The notes: a model not told the origin generated them from the sequence alone. A stretch of 64,000 nt of DNA from Sycobia sp. Sy_11 (GCA_018907035.1 JACCIC010000014.1:5793103-5857102), one strand, 5' to 3'. Counted from the stretch's first letter, positions 12,125 to 25,895 are shown. Numbers and translations are program-made.

Positions 12125-12391
12125 CTGCAACAGAGCACAAAAAAAAAAAGAAAAGAAGAGAGCAGTCGGTTAGTAATATATTGTGTTTGCGCCTCCTTTC
12201 CTCGCCCCACCCCATCCAACCAACGCCACAACTCCTCTGGCTGTTTTCCAGAATCCGACACCCCCATCCGCGACCCCCTCCCCCCCTCCCAACAAGCCTA
12301 GCATGCATGTGTCGCGGCGGGGCTCTCGCTCGCGTTGGTCGCGCGCGCGCGCGCGTTCGTTTATTTCTGGTATGTTGACAAAGTCTCTCTC

Positions 12392-12425
12392 GGGGCGGTG
12401 GGTGTGGGTGTGGGGGGGTGGAGGG
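12392..12425 (+). other. G-quadruplex-prone run upstream of exon 3
   Basis: Runs GGGG, GGG, GGG, GGGGGGG and GGG are separated by short loops on the plus strand. The site lies about 270 nt upstream of the exon 3 acceptor on the transcript, which carries the C-rich strand. Confidence 0.55.
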
Positions 12426-14035
12426 CGTGTGCATACCGAGGGGGAACGAGGGATATGTAGGTAGTATATGTACGTTATAAACTGGCGCGCGGGGCGTTGA
12501 AATTTACGAGCGCGGCTCTTTTTGAAAGGTCGATCAGAAGAGCGCGCGCAACGCGCCGACATTTTCTCCGAGATCCCGTCGGAGATGGTTAAGCGGATCG
12601 ATGAGAGTAGCGCGCTTGGGGGGGGGGGGGATTCATTAGTTTTTATCGGGAAAGGCGCACGACCGGTGTTTTTCGAAATATTTGAACGAAATATTTGACG
12701 ACTTGTTCGCGGCGGATGGTGGGCGACGATGAGCTTCGAATTGACGCGTAATTCACGAGAGAAGGAATAGAAAAAACAACCCCGGCCAATCTCGTAATTC
12801 ACGTTTGCGTACTTAGAGAGTCACTTAGAAAGTTCGAAGATCACGCGCGATGGCGGAAACGGCGGGAAGTTTGGAGGGAGCGGAAGTGAGTGGTGCTTTC
12901 ACGCTCTCTTCGTACATCGTTCATATCGATAATTTGCCGCTTCTGACTGGACTTCTGCGATACTGTCTGTGACGTTACGTATTTACCTCGAACGAGGTCA
13001 ATCGAAAAAATAGCACTGATACAATAAATGGAAAGGGCTAAAAGTTTGTTTGCACGGGGGTCGTGAAAAATTCAAAAATTATTGAAACGATTATGGTGGA
13101 ATTTTGCTAGGACAGTGTTTCTTTACTGGATTAATGCGAGGTAGGCTTAATTTTAGACTAGATAATATATATATATATATATATCGCCAAATAAATAATG
13201 TCGTCGACAACTTCCGGTACCAGGTGGCGACAGGAAAAGTTCTATTTGCACACAATCGAAAATGTATTGCCCTGTATACAAGTCCGAGAATAGAAGCGTA
13301 CGATTGGTTCGACTGGCGAACAAGTAAAATTGACGTTTTAAAATATAAACGTGTTTTAAATTTTAAAATAGGAGAAACAATGTTATATAACAGTTAGGAT
13401 TTTACAATTTAATAAGAAAGTTCGAAAGAAAATAATAAATTTTTTTCATTAAAAAAAACTTCTATATTAGCAAACATTTTGCTTTGAAATTTCGCAAGGA
13501 GTCGCCAAAATGTGTTATCGAAACACCAACAAACCCATATGAAGATAAACGAAAAATAAGGAAGAGTAGAAAAGGAATGAAGTAGAAATAATATATATAC
13601 ATACACGCACGTTCGATATTTGAAAAGAAAAATATAGGAAACGAAAGGGTCGGAGCATTGAATATTTGAAAAGCTTCTTGGGATTTTTTCATTTTCTTCG
13701 TCTCCATTGCCCCTTTCTCCTTATCGACTCCCACAGCCGGGATATATCTTCTACCGGTTTCTTACACCAACTGCCTTCACTTTCTCGTGTACAGATATAC
13801 GCGCGTATGCAATCGTTCTTCCGACGCTCTTCTCCATCAAAACGCCTTTTGTAAATGCGCTCATGGCCGCCTAGACAACGGCACGCTGCCTTTTTCCGTT
13901 CAGTCGGCTTTTTCAATTTGCGTCCTCTCTCCGTCCTTATTCGTCACCGTTATTGAACTCGCGGAGTATCAGTCTTAACCTTTGCCTGTAATTCTCTTGC
14001 ACAAATCCAAACATTGATTGCCGAGTGTTTATTAT

Positions 14036-14038
<3 letters not shown>

Positions 14039-14080
<42 letters not shown>

Positions 14081-14090
14081 CTCTCTCTCT
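14039..14090. repeat. (CT)n microsatellite, 52 bp
   Basis: CT on the plus strand with one CGCT interruption; GA in the gro transcript. Confidence 0.97.
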
Positions 14091-14981
14091 GTCTGATACG
14101 CGAATATTTACCGTCGCACCCGCACTGCGCGGGGCTGACATCTGTTGGACGTTTTATTTATAGGCCGTGCCCTCCTTTGATGTGCTGGTTATATATCAGT
14201 TTTAATTGAAAGCGCGCATGGCCGATTGATCATTCGATGATAATGCGCGACTTTGCGGCCGCAAACGCGCCGATCGTCGCGGATGTGCTCTGCAGCTATT
14301 TCAGACCTCGTAAACGTATATATATATATATATATCAGTGATACGCGCACGCACAGCTGTTTCGCATTTTGAGTGAGCAAACATTTATCTCGACCCAAAA
14401 TGTAAATATTGGCTCGTTTCCCGAATCAAAGACTAAAATTTTCGAATATTTTAAAATGATTTCCGATACAACTATCACGTCCACTGTAGGCACGGTATAA
14501 GATCCCTGGCAAAGTAAAAAAACTCTTTTACCGGTGGAAATTTTTTTTTAACTTCCCACCGCCAGCGTCTATATATGTGTATACATATATTTGAAAATTT
14601 AACAAAATAAGACACAGAGCCAAAAAAAAACTTCACCTTACACGATTTATGGGAAATTTTATTTTCTTTTTCAAGGATATAAAAAAAAATGCACTTGTGG
14701 CTGCACGGGTTTCAATCGCCGAGAGAGCGAGAAAGAGGGGTGGACAGGGAGGGAGGGAGAGATCGGACGCGCCAAAACGACGACGAGAAAGCCGCGCGTC
14801 GGAAAATAACTCGGACGGAAAAAATTTTCGTTTCTCCGCGCGATAACAACCGGGGGAGGGCCATCAAAGTCAGTCGCGCTCTCGCTCTCTGAAAATTTCA
14901 TCGTGTAGAGATCCATAAACGCGAACGCACGCGCGCTGGGCCATCAATCGCGAAAGCCGCCGCGAAAGAGTGAAAGAGAAG

Positions 14982-14985
<4 letters not shown>

Positions 14986-15039
<54 letters not shown>
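14986..15039. repeat. (GA)n microsatellite, 54 bp
   Basis: GA on the plus strand, so CU in the gro pre-mRNA of intron 2. Confidence 0.97.
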
Positions 15040-15042
<3 letters not shown>

Positions 15043-15710
15043 GGCGGGGAATTTCTCGCCCTCTATCCCTGGCTCTATTTACCGGGCTCGGTCGTAGTCG
15101 CAGTCGTCGTCGACGTCGCCGTCGTTGCAATCCGCGAGCGCCGATGCCGCGGATGCATTTTCACGAGTTAATGCAGACGAATATAAAAGCCGGGAAGTCG
15201 TGATATTGCGGTTATACGCTCGCGCAAACGCCCGTTCGCCCCTCTAGCACTCGCACGCACTATATATATATACACCTAAGCTCGCTGAACGATGGAACTT
15301 GCGGTTCGCCCGTACTTCGTTCTATAGCGCCCGAGCGAAAGCGCACGCGCGAGAGTATATATATATATATATGAAAAACGCGGTTGCTGCGGCCGCCGTC
15401 GCGGCGATATACATTCGCGAGCGCAACCGAGCGAGCGGCTATTACAGATTTCTCAAAGTACTGGGCTATTACGCGAAATGGCCGTCCCTCCCCCCCCCCC
15501 AGACGGCCGCGCCGCCGCGGGAGAGCGCGAAACCGACGCCCGAGGTCTTCGGGAGTCAGTTATAACGATCGCGGCGCGGGACTTCGTGCGCGGAATTGCG
15601 CGGGAACAGTGGGTTGGAGGGGGGGGAGTTGACCGTGGCGAGTGCACGAACAGGATTGTAGTACACCCGAGCCGCGCGATAATTAGATCTTCTGGCGCGC
15701 TACGATCCGT

Positions 15711-15713
<3 letters not shown>

Positions 15714-15761
<48 letters not shown>
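15714..15761. repeat. (AT)n microsatellite, 48 bp
   Basis: Pure AT tract in intron 2 next to CpG-dense DNA (15380-15660). Confidence 0.98.
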
Positions 15762-15763
<2 letters not shown>

Positions 15764-17632
15764 CTTTGCCCCGGTTGCCGCGCTCTATAACGCTTTTATA
15801 CGCGAAAGGACGGTGTCCTTTAGTGTTTTTTTTCTTTGTTAAAGGTTTTCTCCACGGACCCTGGCGCTTTTAACGGTTGATTTTCAGTAGCTGTAATTGG
15901 CCCGTTAATTGTCCTCGTACACGAGAAAGCATCTTGGCTTTTTCTTTAAAGTTTAAAAGAAAACAATGGATTCTTGGGCTAAAAATATTTGATAATTGAT
16001 ATCGGATTTCACCTAACAAGATTTATTGTGATAATAGATCGGCAATTTAGTTTTCAGAGCCGCATTCTGTTATTTGAAACTTTCAACGGTGTACACTTCG
16101 GAACTCACTGTCAAAACTGCACAAAAGATCTAGCCACTGAGTGGCGGATCGCCTTTATTTCGTCGTCAAACTTCTTCAACTGTATGCAATACCCCTACGA
16201 AAATTACATCGAAATTCTAACTTCACGAGGCCACGTCCATTTTCTCGCCAGGCTATATTTCGACGACATGCAGAATCTCAAAATCGTGCCTAAAACTACA
16301 ACCAAAGCCTAATTTTAGACCTTTATCTTTCATTGTCTTCCAATTTAAACTATACAATTATATAATACTACTTGAAAATCGTATAAAAATTATACAGCCA
16401 GAATCAAATCCTAGCGCTCTATTTTGTCGCCACAGATTCGCAGAATGTGATTAGCATACTACCTAACATTATGTACACATTTTTTTATCCATTCCAGAAA
16501 GTTCTATACGTACACATCACGTGCTAATTAACTCTCACTTAATATATATATATACACGTTCCTATGATACAAGTGCGCCGCTGTATTATCTTTTGTCTGT
16601 TTCTTTTTTTTACACTTTCACGCCTTTCCGTCCGCAGAATTATTCAACGCCTCGTTACGTGGATTTCACCTTTACACTCGGTCACCGTAAACAGGATTGA
16701 CGTACAGCTCTCGCGCCCGGCCAGTGGTGCATTATCAAGACATTTTAACTCGGCCGTGAATTTTCTCGATTTTCATTATATTCGATGGGCGGCTCTTATC
16801 GTAAGTCTGCATTCCTCGATCGCGCGCGGGCAGCTCGAAGCGGTCAGCGTGCGCGAAGAAAAGAGCCCTGAACGATCACTTGAATTTGTGCGCGCGCACG
16901 CGCGCGCGCGTGTGTGTGTGTGATGGTAGAGTACGGTAATAATGAAATAATTCCGAGCGCGAGCAAACATCGGCAATTATATGCGGGAGATGCGAAAAAT
17001 GCGAGTTAACGCACCCACCGACTGGCGCGCCGCGCGCGGCGACGCGAGAGACAGCGAGCGCGCGTGAGCGGGAGAAGGACAGCGCGTAAGCCATTATATA
17101 CTCTCTATTTTATGCTTCTTCGTCGAGCCGCCGAGCCGCGTTGAGAGTTTAAATGTAAATGTCCCGCGTGCTTTAAAGGCGCGCTGTGTGCACGCGAGCG
17201 CGCAAGTAGCCATTAAGGCCGAAATTAATAGATTGTTTCTCAATCGGTTATCAAAAGCAAAAAGAAAAGAAAATTCCACCCCTCCCCTCCTCTGCCCCGT
17301 GCTCTGCACTGTTAACGAAACAAGAGGAAGTGCAGAGCAATGCACGAGCAAAAGGAAGAAGAAGAAGAAGAAGAAGAAGAAGAAAAACAACCCCCGGGAG
17401 GGGTGTGGGGAACATTTAATGCCCAAGCAAGCTCATCTCGCCCCCTCCCCTGCCCGTTGTAAAGGAGCGATGGCAGGCAGCGGTTTACGGGGCGCCCATT
17501 ACTAAGGGCGCGAGGGGCGGGGGAGCGGGGAGGGAGCAATTTTCACTGCGAGATTAAAACTGCCAAGCGTTAAAACGAGTTATTCCAGTGAATTTCCGAA
17601 GAGAAGCTGCCTTATATAGGGAGCGGCGAGGA

Positions 17633-17636
<4 letters not shown>

Positions 17637-17677
<41 letters not shown>
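17637..17677. repeat. (GA)n microsatellite, 41 bp
   Basis: Pure GA tract in intron 2, about 900 nt downstream of the exon 2 donor. Confidence 0.97.
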
Positions 17678-17681
<4 letters not shown>

Positions 17682-18578
17682 AGTAAAGGTAGAGGTACTG
17701 GCGCACAAGAGGCACTTCGCTCCTCTCATAGCGGTAAAGACGCTCGTCCCACAATATGGCCAGCAACTCGAGCTTAACTATGTATATATATCTTTATATA
17801 CTGTTTCATTCGAGGTTTCCTTTGACACACATAGGTGAGAACACTGAGCGCGGAACGCACAACAACTGCGTTTCTTCTTTTTTTCCGATCGGCGTATTGA
17901 AAAGCGAAACACTTCATTGCTTCGCTTCCCGCATGAAAATTTCGGAACGTCGCAAATAAGGACGTGTTTTTTACGACCAACGATGACATATCGACGAATA
18001 ATTCCGTATTCGACCGCTAGGTGATGTGTGCAAACCCGTAGCCAAAAATTATCTTACGATTACTTTTACCTACAGAGCTATCGCTGAATTTAGATTTCCT
18101 TTTTATTGTGTCACGAATAATAAGCGTTTCTCATTCGGATGATTATACAAATATCTATACAAATACTTTATCTCTACCATTGATAGAATTGCTGTATAAA
18201 AAGAATTTTCGCAATAGACGATGAGTCTGAGCAAGAGTTATAAGTAGAAAATTTAGAAAATGAAGGGAAAGATGCGACTTTAGAAAACAATTAACGCGAC
18301 GATGAATTGTTCTAGGGATTTTTATCTTCGATATTATTCCTTGTACAGTTATTTAATGCTCATAATTTACACAAAATAACGAGCCTATAAATAAACCTTT
18401 ACTTCCCCATCTAGCTCGAACGTTGTACGAACATCGTTGATAATTGATCTTACTGCAAAGCTTGCTTAGGGCAATGATATTTTTCTCCTGGTCTATTATT
18501 AAGCCCACATTTTTTTAGTACTTTCTCTGCGATAACGAATGGAGGCGTCGGTAATGAAATAAATCAAGTACAACTCAC

Positions 18579-18676
18579 TTGTGATACTGAGCCTGTAAAA
18601 AATTGAATTCCTCTTTGATCCTGTCGCACGAGTCGATCACCGTGAATTTGAAAGGTTGGCTTGACTGTGGCGGCAC
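18579..18676 (-). CDS. gro: Groucho/TLE co-repressor, exon 2 (start of Q domain)
   Basis: This 98-nt exon encodes the start of the glutamine-rich Q domain, whose amphipathic helices tetramerise Groucho and bind partners such as Tcf. The translation begins [19 protein letters not shown] and continues [13 protein letters not shown]. The PFKFT and RIKEEFxFLQAQYH blocks are family hallmarks and look closer to vertebrate TLE1 (QPFKFT) than to fly Groucho (PIKFT). The acceptor is TTTTTTTGCTATTTCCAG, with a good branch-point candidate (AACTAAT) about 30 nt upstream of the exon. The donor is GTGAGT at 18578-18573. The exon enters in phase 0 and leaves in phase 2 (CAC AA), so its last codon is completed to Asn by the first base of exon 3. 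Exons 2 and 3 together are 162 nt, which keeps the frame. The spelling and splice sites leave little doubt about the family. Confidence 0.96.
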
Positions 18677-19019
18677 CTGGAAATAGCAAAAAAATCCATC
18701 CGATTAGTTGTATGAAGGGAGCTGATTAAAGGAAATAAATGATACATATCTATGATATTCTTAAAATTAAAATTTTTATACAAAATCCCCGGTCTTCGAT
18801 TTATCTTTTGGCCCTTGTGGCATTCCGCTAGACTTCGAACTCGTATATAAGAGTATATAAAAATTTCTTAATCTCCCTGCCCGACGCACTCGATATAAAT
18901 AATCGGCAGCATGGAATCATGGGGGGGGGGGAGACTGTTAGCGCTAATTTCGAATCACGAGCCATGTAGAAAATCGCTAAACAAACGAAAACTCGGACAA
19001 ATTGAAAGAAAAATGAAGT

Positions 19020-19022
<3 letters not shown>

Positions 19023-19062
<40 letters not shown>
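19023..19062. repeat. (GA)n microsatellite, 40 bp
   Basis: Pure GA tract in intron 1, about 350 nt upstream of the exon 2 acceptor on the transcript. Confidence 0.97.
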
Positions 19063-19064
<2 letters not shown>

Positions 19065-21736
19065 CGTTATATATCCGCGAAATCTGCGCGAAAAATTAAT
19101 ATAAAAAAGAGAGGCAAAGAGACAAAAATTCGAGTATAACGGCTATTCGAATGCAAATCGAAGGTTCGAGTGCAAAATAAAAAAAAACACCAGCCCTGCC
19201 TCCGAAGAGCGATAATATATTCTGCTCTTTCTGTGTCTTCTCCTCCTCCTCATCCTCCTCTTCCTCCTCTCACCCCATCTCCTTTACTTCGTTCGCCTTT
19301 TTTGCGTATGCTGCGTGTCTCGCGTGTCTTACGGTGCTCCTATACGTCGGTCGGTCGTTTCTCATTCAAGCACTATCTCCCTCCCCCCTCTCTCTATTTC
19401 TCTCTTGCTCATTTGTACATATACATACAACTATTATTACTCCTTCACCTCCTGCCCCAGCCAAAAGATCTCCAGGTCGTAAACAATATTTAATTATAAA
19501 GAACGGGAGTGGGCACACGTGCGTCGAAACCTACACCAGCCCCGTCTCGCCACCGTGCACATATGACTCCCTCTCTCTCTCCCCCTCTCTCTCTCTCTCT
19601 ATCTCTCCCCTTCTGTGTGTATCTTCCTCGTCACGCGCAAAAGATACAACGCCTCCGTGAATGATTTAAGGCGCGAAAATGGTGGTTTTGCGCAATCCCA
19701 CTTGCAGACTACCACTCCCTTCTGCCCCCCACCCCCTCCCGCGCCATCGCGCTAATTCACCTGACTCGCCGTTGGACGCGATCGCGAAACGATATAATTT
19801 TCATGCGCGTGCGCGTGCGATGGTAAAGGGGCGGCAGGTGGGTGGGGGGGGGGCAATTATAAATGCCCCGGAGAGACGGGGGTAGAAAACGAATAACAAC
19901 TCCCGACGACCCGGCGAGGTTAACGTCTTTTTGAGCGGCTATTTACCTTATAATGACAATGTTCGTGCGCGCGTGCGCGACCTGGTTCCCGGGCTGTCGT
20001 TCACCGGAAATTATCGCGATGATTGCGCGTTCACTCGTGACCACGCACGCGCGTTCGCTTGGGTAAAAGGCCAGCATTACGTGTGCGCCTTACCGATTCA
20101 AAAATCCTCTAAGTTTGAAAAAAAGAAATGATTTCTAATTGTCGAAACGCAATATCGAACTTAATTTTTTACATTTACACCCAACTTTTACTTCACGATC
20201 GCAATCTGCAACATTGATCGTTTATCTCTTGGAAAAAGTGCAATATATAGATGTACATTTGTAAAGGCTGATATCCTACACACACACACACACACACAGG
20301 CGAGCGCGCTCGCAAAAGCGAGAAAAAGCGAGAGCAAATCGGCGCCGTTTTAATTAGCAGCGCTAAACGACTTATTTATTGCGTAGCCAAGTGGCGATTA
20401 AACGTTATCGCATAGAGTCCGATGTAAATAACCCTTGCCCCCCTCCAGCCCCACATTCATAGCACGCGCAAACTCGGCGCGTAAAAGAGAACATTATAAA
20501 GGAGAATAATTCCGTGGTGTCTTACAATTTCTCCGTGTATGTATATATATACATATATATATATACACGACACGTATTTATATCTTTGCGCAACGAGCGA
20601 AATTAATGGTTTTACGGCGTTGCGCGAGGAAAGAAAGACATAGATAAATAGAGCCGCAGCGGCGTGAGCGCGAGCGCGCGATCGCGCATACGGGACTATA
20701 TACATATATATACACATATAAAAGGTGGCACGCTATCGCTCGATCAATCAATTAAGCACACCGAGCGTCGCTCGGGGACAAGCATGGACATATATGTATA
20801 CACGCATACTATGGCCGGCATCCGTCATTTTCAATAATGCCATTAGACCGAGAACGCGCGAGCGCGCCATTAGTTTTTCAAAGGGCAATTATTACATGCT
20901 CCCCGCGAGATATTGCGATAGCTAATGGTAAAAGGAGAGAAACACGCGCATGCGCACGGAGAGTGAGAGGTAGTGGGAGGGGCGAGGGCGGTACGGCGAG
21001 GGGGGAGGGGGGGTTATAGCTGCCAAGTAACGCGGGCGCGATGAATTGCACCCAGTTAGCGAGCAATAAATAATCGCCGCGCGGTCCTAATTGCTGTAAT
21101 TGGAAGCCTTCGCGCGAGCGAACGAGAAACGCAGCGCGCGAGCGAGAGAGCGAGGGTGGGAGGAGGTGAGACCCCGCGGTGTTTTCTCGAGACGCGCTCG
21201 GTCAATTACATCGAGGGTCGCTCTGGCGCATGCGAACGAGGACCTCCAGCGGCGAACGAAAGAAATAACGATCTCGATGGACAATCCGCGGTCGCGGTGA
21301 GCGAACGATATGAAATTGTTACTTATTATTACGTATAATGCGACCGGCGAGTTATTGTGTCGGAATCGAAATCGGTGCGTAATGGCCCGCTTTTGGCACT
21401 CCTTTGATTCATTATATGCGGATAACTCGAGACTCTCGAGGATGCGATTCTCGATCGACAACGAATAGAGTATCATATTGTCGTGCCAAGTATGCTTACT
21501 CCTACCCGAATGTTACGTATTAGCGAGAAAAGCTAAGCTCGTAGGAATGCGCAAAATTATGTTTTACAGATTGCGTTGGATAAGAATTTATCTATGCCAT
21601 ATTAATTTTTGCTCTTTCAATGAAATTAGATCACTGGAAGCGAGAAAGGATCTCCGTTAAATTATTTCTTCTTTTGACTTCCGTCGAACTATTGCCGAAC
21701 TCGTATCGCTCAATAATAAAAAAGCTGTTAATGCTA

Positions 21737-21776
<40 letters not shown>
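21737..21776. repeat. (CT)n microsatellite, 40 bp
   Basis: CT tract with CCC interruptions at both ends. Confidence 0.95.
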
Positions 21777-21779
<3 letters not shown>

Positions 21780-22225
21780 GCGTATCAATTATATCGACGT
21801 TAAAGTAGCAGCAGCTCGCCGCATTCTCGATATGCCTGCGATGAATCAAAAAAGGGGGGAGGAGAAGATAAAGAAAAAAAAATGATAAAAACAAAACGAA
21901 AAAAGCAATCGAGCGTATCGCCCCCGAGGGGAAACAACGAACTCGAAATAAAACCATCGAACTCACTCTCTATCTGCCGTTCCTTTCTTGTTTCTGCTGT
22001 TTCCTTTTTGCCGGAGCGAACAAGAAATGAAAGAAAAGAAACATTGCAAGAACGCGCGGTGGGAGCTCAAGGGGCAAGGGGGAGGGTCCGATATAGCAGC
22101 AGATATACATTTGCCGTCGCAAGAAGAAGAAGAAGAAGAAGAAAAAGAACGAATCGCGGAGGTACTAAATAACGCCGGAAGAGCGAGGTGGGGGGAAGAA
22201 GGAAACCAAGTCGGTGTACGAGGCA

Positions 22226-22233
22226 GTGAGAGC

Positions 22234-22300
<67 letters not shown>
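22226..22300. repeat. (GA)n microsatellite, 75 bp
   Basis: GA tract with small AAG and AGAAG interruptions; opposed by CT tracts at 22395-22433 and 22624-22660. Confidence 0.97.
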
Positions 22301-22303
<3 letters not shown>

Positions 22304-22622
22304 AAAAGAAAAGTAAAAAAGAGAGTAAGGCGCATAAGCCTCGACATAATCGTCCCTCTTGTGTGCTCGTGCTCCACGGCGTGCGTTTCGCTCTCCTCTC
22401 TCTCTCTCTCTTTCTCGCTCTCTCGTTCTCTCTCCCTTGCCGTTTCTCGGCGCGATTCCACGACGGTGATACCGAACGGCTTTACTTCTCCCTCTCCCCA
22501 TCCTCCTCCTCGTCGCAACGATTTATCGAGGCTGCTCTCTTCGACCACGAGCGCGACCGCGCGTGCGCACAACAAGCCGGCATATCGGATTAAATTAATT
22601 CTGTACAGCTGTTCGTCCCCGT

Positions 22623-22623
<1 letters not shown>

Positions 22624-22660
<37 letters not shown>
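22624..22660. repeat. (CT)n microsatellite, 37 bp
   Basis: Pure CT tract lying between two GA tracts (22226-22300 and 22786-22865). Confidence 0.97.
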
Positions 22661-22663
<3 letters not shown>

Positions 22664-22785
22664 CAATTTTGGTAATTATTTTGGTTCCTCGCTTTGGGAA
22701 CTCATGATCTCATTTTTTCATTTTCTCATTTTCTCGCACACTCATACACCTTGTTGCGCTCCATAGAGCGGAGTCAGTGTCGGAT

Positions 22786-22801
22786 TGAGAAAGAGAGCGA
22801 G

Positions 22802-22865
<64 letters not shown>
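22786..22865. repeat. (GA)n microsatellite, 80 bp
   Basis: One of the two longest GA tracts in the window, with GCGA interruptions only at its start. Confidence 0.97.
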
Positions 22866-22866
<1 letters not shown>

Positions 22867-23394
22867 AAGCGTGCCTCTCATGGAGTCGCTGATCTTTATC
22901 TAATAGAAGGGCTCGCTCCATACTTTTTTTCGACTGTTGCGGAATGCGGCGACATTAGGTCGAAAGTAGGAAGGGTAGGGGGGTGGGGTTGATAGGCTGT
23001 AGGAATGTTAAAACGTGGACGAGGATATAATTATATTTTAATATACTTAGGCACGAAGTAATTATACCGTAGGATTGAGTCGCCCATTAAATTTTATATT
23101 ATATTAGTCCTCCAATTATTTTATTTCCCTCATATTTTAAATACCTTGCCGGGGACGAGCGCGAACGAGGAATTTCTCTCGTTCGAATACGGACTATGAC
23201 AAAATAAAAGGGCAAAAAATGAAACGTAAGAGGAGCGAGATAAATTAGATAAGGAGAGCGGGGAAAAAAGCTTTACCGCGCTTCCTTTGCCGGGCGGTGG
23301 GGAGGAGGAAAGGGAGGATCAGTCGAGACAGAGAGAAAGAGTAAAAATTAACGTCGCAGATGTTTCAAGGGGCGTACAATGAAGCTACGAGTGA

Positions 23395-23435
<41 letters not shown>

Positions 23436-25225
23436 GGGGTACTTCAGCTACTTGAAAGGAGACTTGATTGTATAATGACGGATTAATTCCGCTAATTGTT
23501 ACATCTGAAACAAAAACGCTGGAGTAAAAACACGGGACAGCGGACGCGCAATAACGTTATTACGGCACTCGTCCGGTTTCGGTATCAACAAAGCGACGAC
23601 GCCAGCCGAGCGCGGTCATTGTGAAAGTAGTAGCGCGCGCGCGCGCGCACGCCTGTACGTGGGTATCCGTTCATGGGTCAATCCCCGTGGACATCCCTAT
23701 GTATATAAAGGCCGAGACAGAGACGCAACGATTCGACCGATTAGGCGTCTACCTATATACCGCACAGGTAAATTTCCGCCATAGAGGTGGGCGTGTACAT
23801 CAGTGCATATCTCATAACGTGCACACACGTGCGCGACGCTCGTTGCACAGTCGCGAGCGTATCGCGCGAAGTGTGCAAGTGTCGGTTTTGAGCGCCATGG
23901 TCGGGGATAATCGAGCCGTAATTCGTTAATTCGCCGCCCGTACTCGTTTATGTGGTAATGGCAGCCTGCGGCTGAGACCCGATTTGAAGATGAGAAAAAA
24001 GAATCATATTGAGAATCTTGAGAGTGCCAAAAATATATACAGGTTCTTTCCTGTTCGCAATGGTATTGTTTTCGTTTGTAATTTTGACAAACAGTCCGCG
24101 TCTCTTCAAATTTAGAAGTTAAAAAAAAAAAAAAAACAAAAAAAAAAAAAACAACAAGAAGGTAGATAGCACGCGATAATTTTTCAGGCCGTCCCCGATT
24201 AAGTTACGTACACGTATAATTACATGAAGAAATAGAAAAGAACAACCATTGCCATCTCGCGTTATCTGTAATTGCATAAATAATAGTGGATAATAGTATC
24301 CTAATAATAGAGTCCCTCCCCCCGCTCCTCAGCATACGTCTGCGATCCATATTGAGTCCGTGATAATTATCCATTGCCGACGACTTTTTATAATAGAAAG
24401 TTATTATTACTCATGAGATAGAAGAATAAAAAGGAAAAACACGACCAGCTGCACGTAGAGATTCTCTCCCATCGCAAAGAAAATAAATTACTGCGCGTAA
24501 TTAATCGCGTCTCCGCGCGAGATCGGTAACATCGTTCGGCAAGCCAATCGGCGATTAATCCCGCATCGGACCTGATACGTTAGCGGCGCAATTCGATAAA
24601 AACTGTACGCAACTCCGTCGAATCTGTCGGTTTAGGGCGTAATTTTTGTATTTTTTTTTCTTCTTCTTCTTCCTCTCTGTCTGTAATGTACGCGAACAAA
24701 AGTAACCGGAACGCGTCCTCGATCCAAGGAATGCAGTTCGGCCACCGACTGCGTTCGGGGCGAACTCTTGCAAAAGATCCATGTAATATTAGATCCGTGC
24801 GGGAGATTGCTTATTGAGTCGTTTCAGGGCGTGACAAGCGATCGGCACGATAATAAATACGAATGTCGGCGCGGGTAGCGCCCCCTCCCCCCTCGATGAC
24901 GTATAGACGCAACGAAAGCGCGCAATTTCAAGCGCTCGAGTGACGCGTATCCTCAATTTTTGGAATCCTCGGGCATAAAGAGATGTAGCATATGTGTATA
25001 TATATAATAGGTGTATAATGGGACGGGATCGCAGCAGAAGAAAAAAACGCACTCACTACGACGCGCCAACGATGAAATCTTCGTGTAATTGCAGCCGTAT
25101 TGCACTTGCTCGCGGTAATAAGCCCCAGTGGGAGGGGGGAAGGCCTGATGCATACAGCAATGTATAGGCGGGACCGAGGTCGCATCGGCGGACTGTACGA
25201 GAAGAGGGGAAGGGGCGAGGAGACG

Positions 25226-25226
<1 letters not shown>

Positions 25227-25266
<40 letters not shown>
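25227..25266. repeat. (GA)n microsatellite, 40 bp
   Basis: Pure GA tract, followed 97 bp later by another of equal length. Confidence 0.97.
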
Positions 25267-25267
<1 letters not shown>

Positions 25268-25361
25268 AAGTGTTGATTACATGTTTGCGGTGTCCGCGAG
25301 GATTACACACGCTACAGCCTAAACTACGAGAGAGATAGGTGGATATAGAGACGGAGAGGGA

Positions 25362-25362
<1 letters not shown>

Positions 25363-25402
<40 letters not shown>
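25363..25402. repeat. (GA)n microsatellite, 40 bp
   Basis: Second of the equal-length GA pair at 25.2-25.4 kb. Confidence 0.97.
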
Positions 25403-25403
<1 letters not shown>

Positions 25404-25550
25404 CAGCGGAGAGAAGCTGCAGCAGTTGCGGTTGCGGACGCCACCGCACCGGAGTGCGTTTATATATGGACACGGCTATATACACGTGCGCGCACACAGA
25501 GTCAGTTCTGCATGCATTATGTAGAGACCGAGTCGCCGCTCTGTCTGCAT

Positions 25551-25575
25551 CTATATATATATATATGTATATATA

Positions 25576-25624
<49 letters not shown>
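25551..25624. repeat. (AT)n microsatellite, 74 bp
   Basis: AT tract with GTATATATAG interruptions in its left third. Confidence 0.97.
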
Positions 25625-25626
<2 letters not shown>

Positions 25627-25695
25627 CGATTAGCGAAGCAAGAGCGGCACAGAGCTGGAGCTATAACGTATAACTACCCGTAAAAGATGCGCCGG

Positions 25696-25728
<33 letters not shown>

Positions 25729-25893
25729 TCTCGCTCCCTCACTGTCTTGCTCTCCTCTTCCCATGTTACTTTAAACCGCAGTGCACGTACATCTCGGCGC
25801 GGATTCGTTGGAATTGGTTAAACCAAAATGACCGAGTTAGTTTGTTGCGCGAGTATTAGCGCGAGTTTCGATATTGAAGGCTGCTTGTTGAAC

Positions 25894-25895
<2 letters not shown>

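Larger units (their letters stand above)
12125..18578 (-). other. gro: Intron 2 of gro (about 6.5 kb)
   Basis: This intron lies between the exon 2 donor GTGAGT and the exon 3 acceptor TGTTGCAG. Contents are a run of G-rich quadruplex-like DNA at 12392-12425, a G12 run near 12617, (CT)n at 14039-14090, (GA)n at 14986-15039 and 17637-17677, (AT)n at 15714-15761, a GAA run at 17353-17385 and CpG-dense DNA at 15380-15660. AT-rich unique DNA occupies 15900-16560 and 17990-18570. The open frame at 15989-16312 starts with TTG and matches nothing recognisable. Confidence 0.9.

Noticed and set aside
15989..16312. 107-codon plus-strand frame with ordinary amino-acid composition
   Set aside because: It starts at TTG, its first ATG leaves only about 40 codons, and it resembles no family I know; chance in AT-rich intron DNA is likelier.
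22067..22675. Several overlapping open frames of 130-200 codons around 22 kb
   Set aside because: They are translations of (GA)n and (CT)n (RERERE, SLSLSL) in many frames at once.
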